Source: Lithospermum erythrorhizon (Eukaryota > Streptophyta > Magnoliopsida > Boraginales > Boraginaceae). From it: a stretch of 64,000 nucleotides of DNA. The notes beneath the pieces were generated by a model that did no database searches, was not told the origin of the DNA, and was given only the letters and a program-made list of their open reading frames with translations. The stretch is from NCBI GenBank assembly GCA_019722365.1, contig JADFUC010000766.1, positions 62,001 to 126,000 on the forward strand. Reading direction: 5' to 3'. Shown piece by piece: positions 1 through 12,063 of the stretch. Positions within the stretch are counted from its first letter, which is position 1, and each line of letters starts with the position of its first letter. Position numbers and translations under genes: made by a program.

Positions 1-216
1 AGGAAGTTATAATACAATATTATTCGTTGGGTTTATCGCTTTCAGGTACGACCTCTAGACGGATGTGACAAGAGCAATATATTAAGTAATTTTAACCGAC
101 TATTACTTTAATATATAGATTACGAGCGGACCCTAGTAAGCCATCGTAACCCCTAATGTCGATGCCAGTAAATTCTAAATATCAATTCCATGAGATCGAA
201 TTTCATAGTTCCAACA
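1..216 (-). mobile_element. 3' LTR of a minus-strand LTR retrotransposon (cut by window edge)
   Basis: Read on the minus strand, a TGTTGGAA start lies at 216, directly preceded (217-230) by a purine-rich AAGTGGGAG tract, the usual polypurine tract just before a 3' LTR. The same junction recurs at 63,317. The LTR runs leftwards out of the window. No coding sequence is visible. Family assignment (Copia-like, TG...CA termini) is inferred. Confidence 0.6.
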
Positions 217-1000
217 CTCCCACTTACCATTGAACGATTTATGATCTAGTCTCACTGATTCATTACGTGATTTCCAACAGTCAAGCTAAGGTAAGATATG
301 TGTCACCAAACTCTTGCGTCCGCATTGTTCTGGGTAATAGATGCTAATGTCATATCCAACTCATAGTTGGTAGTGCACTTAATCACCCTTTAACTCCCCA
401 AGATCCCAGAAATCTACCAAATATCAAAGTTGTATGAATCCTATCGTACCTGTGCTCTACTGATGCTCTTGCAGTATACTCAACACATGCCGTTATGATC
501 CTCCTCATATGTGGTGACGCTTGACAATGTCAGCACATTACTCCAAGATTCATGAAATCCTCTCGCTTTACCAAGTCTAAGAATCACAATTCAACATAAG
601 CTCAGGAGATTCTTCGGGGATTAATGTATATTCTATCTTCCAAGTTATCACGGCGGTCATGGTCCAAAGATTATGACTTGAACCAGCCAACGCCGCAAAA
701 CCCACGTGATCGGACAAGATCCTTACCCCTTTTGATCCAAGAAATGATCAACACAATCAAGCACATACTAGTCGCCAGGCCTGACTCCGTCTGAACACCT
801 AACTAGGGACAAGGCAATCTTGTTGTTTTCTTGGCTTGTTAGACGTTTTCTTGTTTGGATCACGTATCCAAAACCTTTCCAGTGGAATCCAAAAGGTTCA
901 TTACTTATAGTAACGAAGTATGTATATTTTCCATATACTCATGATTATCCATAATAATGATGTGGACTTGAATCTTGAAGCCTATTCAAAAACTGTACAA
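217..1000 (-). mobile_element. 3' internal region of the same LTR element, non-coding
   Basis: This follows the polypurine tract at 217-230 and has no open frame of note. It resembles 63,318-64,000 only weakly and patchily by eye, for example around 870-900 versus 63,960-63,990. The matching 5' LTR is not seen before the inverted repeat at 1,005, so the element looks truncated on its 5' side. Confidence 0.4.
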
Positions 1001-1004
1001 CTCG

Positions 1005-1575
1005 CTCCTTACCAATATTATGTTGATAGTATATAAGTTTCTCGGTAGTGTATTTCAAAGTGAAATTAAAAATTTCAAGTCGAAGAAATTTAATTCAACA
1101 AATCACCGGGTTGGTATATTTCGCTTTGTGGTGGGACCCGAGATAGTATAAATAATTTTGGAATAATATCGAGATGAGTACGATGAGTAGTAATATATGT
1201 CTCGGGAATAAATACAATGGAAATCGGGTTTCATGGAGGTTTAAGCGGCGTGTGGAATTAACCGAAACCGAACGGAACTTAAATTTCTTCCCCTCTAAAT
1301 ATCCCACCTACCACCACTATCTTCATCCTCATCCATTCCCCTCTTCTTTCCCCTCTTTGGCCGAAATTTCACTCCCCCCCCTCAAAATTTTCTTCCATTT
1401 CTCTCATCGATTGTCGCTTAAACTCAAGATCAAAGTGGTGGATTTGCTTCTCCTCATCATCCTCATCATATGCCCAGAGTTGAGCCCGGATCTAGCACTC
1501 CAGGACCTGCTTTTGGGCTCGAGGTGAGTACAAATCTCACGATGGGGACCTTTCATATGTATTATGTTATATATT
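1005..1575 (+). repeat. Left arm of a long inverted repeat
   Basis: From CTCCTTACCAATATTATG onward this arm matches the reverse complement of 2,105-3,340 in the same order: the TATAAGTTTCTCGGT block, the GTGGTGGGACCC block, a CT-rich leader with TTTTCTTCCATTTCT, a GAGTTGAGCC block and a GGGCTCGA/GTGAGTAC block followed by GGACCTTTCATAT. It lacks the 632-bp segment that interrupts the other arm between the leader and GAGTTGAGCC. It looks like an LTR or a transcribed leader copied in opposite orientation; element class unknown. The 117-residue ORF at 1,174-1,527 is a low-complexity reading of this leader. Confidence 0.65.
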
Positions 1576-1615
1576 TTCCAGATAAAGTCATTCGGGACTA
1601 TTCTGACATGTATCA

Positions 1616-1760
1616 TAGATTATGATTCATATTATGAAATAATTGAGATTATGATTGATATTATGTAAATTCTGGATTTATGATCATAAGGATGAAATAA
1701 TTGAGATTATGAGGTATATTATGAGATAATTGAGATTATGATTTGTATTATGACATAGTT
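1616..1760 (+). repeat. Imperfect short tandem repeat (TAATTGAGATTATG-type)
   Basis: Units of roughly 25-30 bp built on GATTATGATT-ATATTATGA-ATAATTGA recur four to five times, with one diverged unit near 1,670. It lies in the loop of the long inverted repeat. No coding potential. Confidence 0.6.
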
Positions 1761-2104
1761 AGAATATGACCTACGCATGGTGACGCAGGACCTGCGTCAA
1801 GGTGGTCGCTGGGGGGCAAGGTACGATGCATGTGCTTTGATTGCCTTGTGTGTTATTTATGAATGGTGGTGACTTTAATCGAGGTTTGGGCGTGGTGTGC
1901 ATATAAGTAGTATCCCCGTGGATTCGGGAGGTTCAAAAGCGATATGCACAGCGAGTCTCGCCTGGGAGGATTGGCGAGGCTCTATCTGACATGTGGAGGT
2001 GGATTCCTCATATGTATTATTTGGAGGTGGATTCTCATGCAAAAAAAAAATATCAATCATAGTCACAATAATACATATTAAAATAGTCCCAAACAACACA
2101 CGCA

Positions 2105-3345
2105 AAAAAATATATATAACATAATATATATGAAAGGTCCCTATCAGAGATTTGTACTCACTTCGAGCCCAAGCGAATGCATTTAATTTGCATAGCCTCG
2201 TATGTATGCAGGCTCAACTCCTATTCAAAGAAATTATACATTAAAACACATCCCTGTAGAATAACCTCTTAACATCTATATAATCCCCCCAGTGTTATAC
2301 CAATGCCTCACGATTCAAATTCTGCTGAAATCTCTTAGCAATCGTCCTATCCCCAAGATTGGGTATACACTTTAATGTACCCAACATAACTACATTCTCA
2401 ATATTCGGGTCATTACCTTATTACCCCAACACAACACTTTGAAGTATTCTAATCAATCCAACAATCAATTGGCAACTAATTAATCCATTAAATACAACGC
2501 CCAATTCAATCACGAAAGGCTACACGAACTTTCCCAACTTTCAACCAAATCTCCACCTATCCATATCCAAACTAATAATTTTATAACAAATTCCAAAACA
2601 ACTATATTAAAGTCCTCTAACATCATCATATTTCAATTTAAAGTTAATTTAGGAAAAGTCAATGAAAGTCAACTTAACTTTACACCACTTTCTAACCCCA
2701 ATAATCACTCTCAAAATCACCGCTTAACTTCACCGATACTCGTATAACATTTCTATACCATAATAAATTCAAGATCTAAAAGTCAACAAAACTAAGAAAG
2801 TCAAATCTTTAAAAACTCAAGAAATACTCCTAAAAAGATTCTATTTTCTTACCTAGATGTGATGCAGGATGACGAGGAGAAGAGAATCCACAACTTGTTC
2901 TCAAGGCTTAAAACGACACCGATGCAGAAATGGAAGAAAATTTGGGGGGAAACGGGAGATTCGCCATGAGGCGAGAGAAAGAGCATGAGTTTGTGTGTTT
3001 GATAATGATGAAGATGATAACGACAGAGATTTTTTTTAAAATGGCTGCGTCCTCGCTTGTCCGGGTTTCTATTCTCCACTTTTCGTACTTAAATTGCAAT
3101 GAAACCGTTTCCAACTGTAAAGTTTTCCATAACATGAACTACTACTCATATAATACAAGTCTCGGTACATCGATTTTATTCCGAAATCATTATACTATCA
3201 CCGGGTCCCACCACAAACCGAAAAATACCACCGACCGACCGTTTCGTTAAATTCTCCACCACTCAACTTCGAAATTTTAAATTTCACCCCGAAATACTCC
3301 ACCGAGAAACTTATATACTTCCAACATAATATTGGTAAGGAACGG
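2105..3345 (-). repeat. Right arm of the long inverted repeat, with a 632-bp GT...AG insert
   Basis: Read on the minus strand, this arm repeats 1,005-1,575: outer block 3,340-2,853, then 2,852-2,221, which starts GTAAGAAAAT and ends TTTGAATAG, then the GAGTTGAGCC to GGGCTCGAA block (2,220-2,163) and GTGAGTAC plus the GGACCTTTCATAT block. The 2,221-2,852 segment has intron-like ends and has no counterpart in the left arm. A run of ten A at 2,041-2,050 lies just inside the loop. Arm identity is moderate by eye, so the duplication is not recent. Confidence 0.65.
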
Positions 3346-3349
3346 GTTA

Positions 3350-3816
3350 TTTCCATAATATATAGTGCTCTATTATAAAGCCCTCACGTTGATAGAACTG
3401 ATAAGTAACTCTTCCATATAATCTAGCTGTTGATTGACATCCACTAATTAGATAACTATTCATGACAAGAAAGCTTTGATAAAATGAATTTTGATTGAAG
3501 ATAAGTGTTGGAGGCCAAAAATTATTAAGTTGGCTATAGGAATTAAAAGATGAAAATTTGTGTCTATTATTGCAAAATCTGCAATTAGTATCAATAAGAT
3601 TTTTTGTTTTTATTGCAATATTAATGTACAAAGAGGGGAGACGACATTACAGTTAAGTTTTCAAACAAAAATTTTAACTTTATGAGGAATTGGAAATGAC
3701 CAAATTTTATTCTAAGTATAATTAGGAATAATATTAAAAGCTGCGGGTACTGTGTTCAGATTGGTCGATGTAGCCGAGGCGCTGATTTGTTGTATATAGT
3801 TTGAAGTTGGATGTTT
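3350..3816 (-). pseudogene. LINE ORF2 3' end (zf-RVT region), left fragment
   Basis: The minus-strand frame at 3,631-3,347 reads an IKTKNLIDTNCRFCNN stretch, typical of the zinc-binding zf-RVT segment that ends plant LINE ORF2 proteins. It continues the LINE at 4,720-9,350 once the inserted LTR (3,817 to about 4,715) is removed. The missing distance between the reverse-transcriptase C-terminus and zf-RVT then comes to about 140 codons, which fits the family. Stops and frameshifts make it non-functional. Confidence 0.55.
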
Positions 3817-4715
3817 TGTTGGTAAATCAATGAGAACGATTCCTTTTATTATGCCCATTGCGACAATTATGTATCAATTCATTTACCGGGTTGGTTAAAT
3901 GTGATTACTGGAACTTAGTGTTCACCTTAGTAATTGTATATTACTAGTGTGGGTTCTCATGATAATTTAAGGGTTATGAGCGATTGCTAGATCTTACTCA
4001 TTAATCGTTATAATAATAGTAATTGGTCAATTATTATTATTATACAACTTACTATCTGAGCCTAGAAAGTCACACACATACAGTGACGTTGGATTATATT
4101 TCATGTATGAAATTAAACTACATTTGCTAAATTGAGAGTTGATCAGAATCAACTAATATTTCACTGGGATTTTTACATTGATAATGTAAAATATAAATTG
4201 GATGAACCCGAATTAATTAATTAGTCAATTGAATTAATTCGATAGTTAGTTGAGCTTGTTAGTAACTTGTTAGTTACTATTAACAACTTGTTAGTGTTTG
4301 ATTTTACTTAACGGTTTAATTAAACTTAACGGGTCGGCTCATTAAGCTATTCGTCGCAAGCTTTAGGTTCACATATAAGCAAACTTATTAGGTTTTTCAT
4401 CATAATGTTTTTTCATGAAATGAAAAACAAAGCCTAGCCTCTCCTCGTCCTCCATATGGCTAAAACATTCAAGGGAAGAATTAAAATTCCTTCTCTTTGA
4501 TTTTTTCATTTAATCAACCCATGTTCTAGCAAACACAAATGATTCAACTCTCCTCAAGGCAACTAACTGAAGGCACTACATTTGAAGTGCTCAAATTGAA
4601 TTCAAATGATGCTTCTGAAAGAATGTGTTATTAGACTTCCGCCGGCATCACCGTAGCAAGCTGGTTATTCATACTGTTAATTATGTATTTTAGATTGATT
4701 TTATATCATTTCAGG
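3817..4715 (+). mobile_element. Solo LTR inserted in the LINE
   Basis: It starts TGTTGGTAAATCAATGAGAA at 3,817 and matches the reverse complement of 62,400-63,317 over several hundred bases: TTTATTATGCCCAT, the TACTAGTGTGGGTTCTCATGATAATTTAAGGGTTATG block (3,945-3,980), and the run to the ATATAAGCAAACTTATTAGG promoter-like region at about 4,373. No polypurine tract precedes it and no primer-binding site or coding region follows, so it behaves as a solo LTR. The right end, ATATCA/TTTCA near 4,710-4,720, is uncertain and I could not confirm a target-site duplication. Confidence 0.6.
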
Positions 4716-4719
4716 ATCC

Positions 4720-7700
4720 TGGGGAATGCCGAATTTGGTGTTTATCACAAATCAAATTCATACTAGATTCCTAAATCAGCTTTTACCATTAATAAGAGGT
4801 AACGCAGCTTTTGAGAGGGAGCACTGAAAGCACATTGGTAACAATAAATGTATGGAAAAGATATTTTAGAAGTGGTATATTCCCACTACTATCATCCATT
4901 GCTGAGACACTAAAAAGAAGGTCAAAGGAAGCATTTTGATTTTGAAAAACGTAAAAGATTTTCATAATTAGGGAAGGAGAAGCCAATGATCCGACCGAGA
5001 TTAACTAAGGTTCCATCATCAATAATCCAAGCATGGAGGCTTAATGGACCGAGTCCTTAATACTTTGCCGTTGTGATCTACAACATTTTTTAGATAACAT
5101 CAGAAGCACTGGAAAAATATTTTGATTTCAAAATTTTGAAGTAAGAGTGTTTGCATTATAAGCAAAGGAACAACCTTGTTTTGCAAGAAGGGATATATTA
5201 AATTGATCAAGATTTTTAAAACCTAAACCTCCATCTTGTTTGCCACGATGTAGGAATGTCCAATTTATCCAATGAATTTTGCAATTGTTGTTACTATTAC
5301 TATTCCAGAAAAATCTTGCAAGAATATTTTCAGTTTGAGTAAGGATAGAAGACGAGAATTTATAGACTGACATGGGATAAATGAGAATGCCAAAAAGGAC
5401 AGATTTGATAAGAGTAAGCTTACCTGCTTGATTTAAAAAATTTGTGTCCCAAGACATAATTCTAGCTTAATTTTATCAACTATATTGTTAAAAATATATT
5501 TTTTAGTAGTAGTAACATCTAATTCAATACCCAAATATTTACCAAAGGAAAGGTTGGATAGGATAAAGATGGCATTCAAAACAGGATCTGAATGCCGAGG
5601 AGTTAAAAGGACTATAAAATAACCCATTTTGAAAATTTAATTTCTTTTGGCCATACATAAGGCAATAGTTATTCAAAATAGGTTAAAACATTTCAATGGT
5701 TTTAGGATTAAGTCTTAAAAAGCAGTTAAAACTATCATCAACAAAGAATAAATGCGAGATACTTAAGCTCTTCTTAGTACTACGCAATCCCATTAATTAT
5801 TTTATCTTTTGAGCGTAAAGCAAAGCAGTAATAGAGAGTCCTGTTAAGCAAAAAGAATCGGACATGCGGTCACCTTTGTCTCGCCCACGTCGCTTCGAAT
5901 GGCTGCGAAACTTGACCACACGCACCGGACATGGATGTAGTTAACTACATTCTTTGATTATACTAATCCAATTAGGAGGAAAATTCATTTGTTTTAAAAC
6001 ATTAAGAAGAAAAGACCAATTAACTCTATCAAAAGGGCTTTACTCATATCTATTTTTAAGGAGGCTAAACCAAATTTTTTACATTTAGAAGTTCTTATAT
6101 AATTAGTTGTTTCTTGAGCTAAAATAATGTTATCTTAAATCTTTCCCACGATGGATGAAATCATTTTGAAAGGAGATATTTACGTAATTAAGGAGTGCTT
6201 AACCCTATTAACTAACATTTTGGAAGTTAAATTTTATAGTTTGCATTAATAAACTTATAGGACGGAAGTCCCAAACTTTCAGCGAGAGTTGATTTTAGTA
6301 AATGAGAGTTACTCAAAGTTATTTTATGGTTTTACAAATGACCACTATCAGAAACCTAAGTTGCCTTAATAATATTTGGCCCTATAACATCTCAATTATC
6401 TTGATAAAAATACGGCAGAAAACCCATCAAAGCCCCGGAACTTATTAGAGCCATCTGAAAAATATCAAATTTGACTTCCCAATCTTGAAAGAGCTTAGCA
6501 AGCTCATTAAATTGAAAAGCATAAAATTTATTTAAAATTTTGAAATCTAAATTAGGAGAGGAAGAAGAAAGAGGAGGATTAAAAAGTTTTGAAAAATAAT
6601 CTTTGCAATTATTTTGTATATCAAGTTCAAGTTGGGTGCTCATTATTATCATTCCAAAGTTGAATATCATAATTCGAAAGCTAATTTACGCTAAAGATAG
6701 CACGATGGTAATCCGTATTAAAATTCCCATCTTTAGCCCAGAGAACTTTTAGATTTCTGTTTCCAATAGTGCTCCTCGCGCCTTAAGGTCTAATTACTAT
6801 TACGAGAAGTATCTAATTGTGAAAACTGAGAATCATGTGGAGAGTTTTGAAGATTAGCGCACAGGCTAATTGAACATCTTTAATACGCCGAAGTTGCCAC
6901 AATAAGATTTTTTATTTCAATCTTTAATAATATTTTAAGCCTTTTAAGTTTTCTATCAAAGAGGAAAGCATGAGATCCAGAAGCAAAGGGCTCCTGATTC
7001 CAAAACTGACCCAGAATAATCTTAAAATCAGGTAAAATAGAGATAAAATTTTCAAGTTTAAAGGGCCTAGGCGAGGATAGAAGTATTTGCTTAGAGGAGA
7101 TGATCATAGGACTATGATCAGAACTTTGAATGGGTAAAATATTAGATAAACAGTTTGGAAAGAGATTAAACCAATCGGAGTTAGCAACACTACAATCAAG
7201 TTTTTCAAATACTTTAATGTTATTTCTAATGCCCGACTGGGCAAAGTGTGTGATTACGCTAGTGGTAAATCGTAAAAGCCCAAAATCCGTAAGGAAATTG
7301 AGAAGAAATCATGCACCTTTAATAGTTTTAGAAGGGGAAGGGTACTTATCAAAGCTTAGAAGTATTTGATTAAAATCTCCACATTAAATAATGGCATATT
7401 AAGAAAGGTTCCACATATTAGCAATAAGCCTGTGCTTGCCTCTTCAAAGTTTAACTTTAGGCTTTTACCATATACAAACAAAACAAGATATCAAGGAAAC
7501 ATAGATTCTAAAAACATTTCAAAAACAAGAATATTTTGACATAAGTGAATAACATTTCGCGGGAACATTGGGATGCAAACCCAATCCATAACCATCCCCC
7601 ATTTAATCTAATCGGACCAATGTCATATATATTTGGAAAATTAAGCACAAGATAGCTTAGTTGTCCTGTGAGTATTTTTAGAGTGCATAGTTTCGTAGAG

Positions 7701-9350
7701 AAAACAAATGTCCGGGATGAGGTTTTAGTAAAATTGTGAAAAAAGCTTTACCGCTGAAGTTTTTACCTATACCCTGACGCCCAAGAGCAAGATTAAGATC
7801 AATGTCAGTTTGCCGCTGAACAAATCATCAAAATTTCTTTAAATAGATTGAATCAGAGTAAATACGTGTTAACAATAATAGTCACGGAAGTTGAATTTTG
7901 TGAGAAATCGAGGAGTAAATGGCATATCATTTTGGCTTGGATTTGAATAAGCAATTGTATCTCCCTTTCTCGGTTAAGCCTAACAGATATCTCATTCACC
8001 GACATTCTTTAATGTGTTTTGACCTTCAGAGTACAATCGAGTTTCATCTGATTTCAGCACACATTCCTTTCTCTACCTTTTCCCTCTTAGGAGCCATAGA
8101 AAGTAGACACTCGATTCCGCCGTGATGTTCTTCAAGAAGTATCTCCACAAATGCATTGCTTCAACTGATTCCTCATCAAGGCGCACTACCTTTGGTCTTA
8201 GCCTCAATCTCTTTGTATCAATGGTTCTGTTATTTTCGCTCATTTCATCCATCATTGTCCTTTTCTTCAAAGGAATACTCCATTCAGCTTTTCTCAAAAC
8301 TGTGTTGGACCTACTATAACTAGTACCACTATGGCTCTGATCAGATTTCCATCTTCGAGTCCTATTTCGAATGAACTTTGAACACCAGATATCGTTTAAA
8401 ACAACCATTATTCAAAATCAAAGCATAATGCATTATCAATCAAAGGACTCAAGCTAAAGACTTCATAATAATCCGAATCTTCAAGAGAGTCATCCCAATA
8501 ATTACCAAGATCAGATAATTAAACAAATCCTTAACGGAACTTGGTTGGCGCTCGTCATGAAATCGCCATGGTTAGTTTTTTCTTCTTTTTTCTCAACTCG
8601 ACTAACAATCCTCTTCAACCCGAGCTCCCTTGATTTAGTTTTATTACAAGTATCATAAAGGAACTTGAAATTGGTATCTTCAATACCTTGTTGAGAAAGA
8701 ATTTGCACAACATTATTTGTTTTCTTAAATCTTCGCCATCAACTTCCACACATCAAACGCTAGTAGATAACAATTTTTAATTTGAGAAAATCACAATAAA
8801 TTTGATTTTTTCTTGGACTCCCTTCATAACACAAATCAACCACCATTTATTAAATTCCTCGATCAAGCTCGTAAAGAAAATTATTTTTCAAAAGAACCTT
8901 ATTTGATTGTTTAATTTTGGGTTTTTTCACTTTATAATGATTAAGATCTTCAAAAATATATGGGTACTCCAAATCTGAAATGCTTTTCGGGTCATGGGGC
9001 TAAGGGACACCGTAGTCCCCGGAGTGGTCGCTCAGAAGAAAGGATTTTGAGATCATTAAAGGAGATAACTTGCATTAAACCCTCACTGGGGTTCTTAACC
9101 CAAAAATCAAATGTTAATAAAATGGGAATGCAAAGAAACCTTGATTTTTGTGTATAAAACGGGAAGCGATAAGTGAAGATCAGGAATCAGATGGATTTGA
9201 GAACCACTGTGAGGTCGGAGCCTTCCACGCCGCAAGCGGGAGGGTATGGTTTCTCAAGGGATCGACGGCGGTAGTAGTAGTGCATCTAATCGATAAAAGA
9301 TTACCACGATGATTTGGCAATTTAGCTTCCATCTTATTTCACCGTGGATT
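4720..9350 (-). pseudogene. Decayed non-LTR (LINE) retrotransposon, main body
   Basis: Read right to left, pieces come in LINE order. An ORF1-like start with Met-Glu-Ala-Lys lies near 9,330. An endonuclease-like stretch spans about 7,800-7,100 (PNIYDIGPIRLNGG-like segment, then an SDHSP-like block at about 7,110). Reverse-transcriptase pieces lie at 6,670-6,390 and 5,457-5,128; the latter holds a LNQAGKLTLIKSVL stretch and the GGLGFKNLDQFN motif. A W-IIDDGTLVNLGR-like block sits near 5,010. Many stops and frame changes break every domain, so no protein is expected. The 3' end is displaced to 3,350-3,816 by the LTR insertion. Confidence 0.7.
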
Positions 9351-9984
9351 GCTTAAGCATTTTTTGTTTCAGCCTGACAGGTGCTTACAAAGTATTTGTA
9401 AGCACTTTCGCTTATGACGTTGTATTATCGGACGGGCCGGGCAGCTATGTAATCTATCTAATCCGCCTAATCGTAATTAAACAGGGCTATTTTTGTCCTT
9501 TTACATCTTAAATTAAGGGTATTTTAGTAATTTCACTAGCTAATATTAATATAAAAAATGAAAATTCAAAGGAGATATTTTGTGTGATTAAACATGGTTG
9601 TTTTGTGTGAAATTACTTTTTTACCCTTTTAAAGCAAGTTGCTAACTATTTTTGTGTAAGCTCCTAAATTATTCTCCAAGTTATGGTATTTCTAATTTAA
9701 TTTCACCATGGACAAAGAAATAATTATGGGAAGTCTCTCTATTATTTTCGAATCGTAGGATCATGGCGAAAATCAATGAAGTTTGGTTTCCAGGCTTTGT
9801 TAGCGTGATGGTATGATATGTTCAAATAAAGTTTGAAATCTTCCTCATTTATCGGGTATGTCGCAACGCTTGAAGACAACTAATGAAGTGAATGCCACCA
9901 TACTGAGTAGCCAAATCCATGAGAAACGGTGTATAATTTTTTCCACTAGCTTTAATTAATATAATATTTTTCCCTGAATATTAC
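9351..9984. other. Intergenic, no feature recognised
   Basis: A+T-rich sequence with no open frame longer than noise and no clear repeat structure. It may hold further decayed transposon sequence. Confidence 0.4.
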
Positions 9985-10150
9985 ACCAAGTTCACGTAAC
10001 TGCTAAAACCACCAAAAGTGATGAAACACACCCGCTAAAGGGGACAGAAACCTACAAAGTAGGAAATAATCCTCCAAGAAGATTCGAACCATAGACCTCT
10101 TGTAGCGAAGCTCTGGCCAGATAACGTTAGGCTAAATGATTTTGATCCGA
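9985..10150 (-). mobile_element. tRNA-derived SINE
   Basis: The minus strand shows a Pol III A-box-like TAGCCTAACG (10,133-10,124) and, about 35 bp on, a B-box GGTTCGAATC (10,090-10,081), followed by a non-tRNA tail. It does not fold as a complete tRNA (no proper acceptor stem is visible), so a SINE is preferred to a tRNA gene. Ends are approximate. Confidence 0.55.
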
Positions 10151-10477
10151 AGATGTACAATGATTCACTAGAATTGTTAGTTTTGCTTCAACTAAATTTT
10201 ATACTATTGCAATTAAAGATAAATAAATTATCATTTTATTATTTTGTTGATCGAGATATAAATACTAATGACTACGCATAACTGACCCTAATGAATTGAG
10301 AAAATTAATACAACTCGTCCATCACTAAACTAGCCGTTTGTGCACAGTCCAACCTGTGCGAACCTTATTGTCATTTTTATAATAAAATTTTCATATTTAA
10401 AGATATCTATTCAAATTAAGCAGTGTATATAAAAGGAGCAAATCAAAATGAATGTTGTAAATGATCAAAAAATAGAT

Positions 10478-10800
10478 TTAAACATAAGCAACAGACTCTT
10501 CATCTTCCTTGACAGATTTGGCAGTAATATTAAAGATGTCTTGGATGTATGGGGCCAATTTATCATAATACGTCGATGCAATAGACACTAGGCATTCGAA
10601 AGCAGCTTGTCGGATCTTAACTTCAGGAGATAAGGTTGCCTCGCAAACAACTCTCATTATATAATCACGCTCCATATCATTGGAAAAGTTTGCCTGAGCA
10701 AAGCCAAGAGCATTATATAACGATCTTGTTGCGCCAGCAAGCCTGACATCATTACTACCTTCACTGCATTCATACCTTGAACAACCTGCTGCTAGTATCT
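10478..10800 (-). pseudogene. Importin subunit beta-1 fragment
   Basis: About 90 codons match the HEAT-repeat region of plant importin beta-1 closely: SNDVRLA, then SLYNALGFAQANFSND, MERDYIMRVVCEAT and IRQAAFECLVSIASTYY. Upstream, the QILxAVVQGM segment is out of frame (the frame reads ILAAGCSRYECSEG while VVQGMNA lies in another frame). Downstream it stops after DEESVAYV, where the family goes on with the helix containing LQAIEFW. The real protein is near 870 residues, so this is a broken gene fragment. Good preservation of the remaining frame suggests fairly recent capture. No donor gene lies in the window. Confidence 0.75.
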
Positions 10801-11380
10801 GGCTCACTGACATCAAAGGTAATGGCGCGATTCGGGGGTACGGGTCATGGACGCGAGCTGGGCAGTGCTGCCGGTGCAAAGAGGATTCGGGGATACGGTG
10901 GTAAAGGCGTGGAGCATGAAGAAAAGAGTATTTATTTTAATTCCTATATTTTAGTGATGTGGACAAAATAGTCATTTTACCGTGACATAGTCATCAATAT
11001 ATATTTTAGGGGTAATATACCATTTTACTATATCAGAAATAAAATTGCATAGAGGCTACGTGAGCAAGGCTCCTGTACAATTAAAATAAGACAAGGGGGG
11101 TCGCCCGGATTATAATACAAGGGGGTGCCCGTAAAATTAAAATAACAGTGACTACATAAAAATTAACATATTCGGGGTGTCTACCAAAAAGCCTAAAACT
11201 AATTAGATGACAACTAAATGTAAAAACAAACAATTACAAGCATAAAATCAACAAAGATGGTTAGACAATCAATACAAATTTCCAACTACTCCGAAACGGC
11301 GAATTTGGAGTAATAGTTATTATTTGCACATCCCGCTTCCTTTATAAGATCCAACTCACGCTAATAACCTCTTTAAATTA
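10801..11380. other. Intergenic between importin fragment and BLI promoter
   Basis: A short GC-richer stretch (10,815-10,910) with GGTACGGGTCATG/GGATACGG-type words looks like dispersed-repeat sequence. The rest is A+T-rich and featureless. Confidence 0.35.
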
Positions 11381-11384
11381 ACAC

Positions 11385-11448
11385 TCTATAAATTAATAAC
11401 TCTATAAATTAATAAATTTTAACCGCCCCAACAATATTAATTTATAGA
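11385..11448. repeat. Short inverted repeat, possible MITE end
   Basis: TCTATAAATTAATA occurs at 11,385-11,398 and again at 11,401-11,414. Its exact reverse complement TATTAATTTATAGA is at 11,435-11,448. This resembles the ends of small A+T-rich plant MITEs. It lies about 180 bp upstream of the likely BLI transcript start. Confidence 0.5.
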
Positions 11449-11559
11449 ATTTTTATAATAATTATTAATAATTAATCCATATACAAAAACGTTGGAAGTA
11501 ACAAATATTATTTCTTACGTTATAATAACATTTTTGGTAAGAATGAATTAGATTGTTTA

Positions 11560-12063
11560 GGTGAAATTAAAGTATAAATGCCTCCGATCCCATCGCTTCC
11601 TCTTTTTCTTCTTCTCCTAAAATCTAGGGTTTTTTCTCATTCCAATTACATTCAAATAATTTCTCAATTTAACAATTTTATTCTCAATTTCAAATTTTAT
11701 ATTTTTTTCCCTGATTCCAATTATATCCAAATGTTTTATTCCCAATTTTGGATTTTTAGATTTTTTTCTGATTCCAATTTCATCAAAATAGTTTTCCAAT
11801 TTCCAATTTTATTCCCAATTTTGAAATTTTAGATTTTTTTTTTCTGATTTTAATTTGATTCAAATAATTTTTCAATTCCCATAATTATTGTTGATCTCCA
11901 TTTCTGCAATTTACAATCAATTGTGAGAATTATACAGTTTCGATGTTAGATGATCATGATTGAATTGTTGGGTTTTTAATGTGAAGATCTATGTATGTGT
12001 ATGTTTTAAGTCAAAAGTGTGATTCTATAGTTAAAGGAATTTGATTTTGGGGTTAATCAAGAG
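11560..12063 (+). promoter_or_regulatory. BLI 5' leader with telo-box
   Basis: A CT-rich leader (11,580-11,640) carries CTAGGGTTTT (11,624-11,633). Its complement AAAACCCTA is the plant telo-box, common near starts of housekeeping and growth genes. The leader runs to the ATG at 12,064. In the ATG frame a stop at 12,028-12,030 precedes it, so this is the first in-frame Met. The exact transcription start and any leader intron cannot be fixed from sequence. Confidence 0.5.

Noticed and set aside
1174..1527. 117-codon open frame in the inverted repeat
   Set aside because: Pro/Ser/Leu-rich low-complexity reading of a CT-rich leader; the mirror arm does not preserve the frame.
8073..8408. 111-codon minus-strand open frame
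   Set aside because: It lies within the decayed LINE and has no recognisable domain; at best a piece of LINE ORF1.
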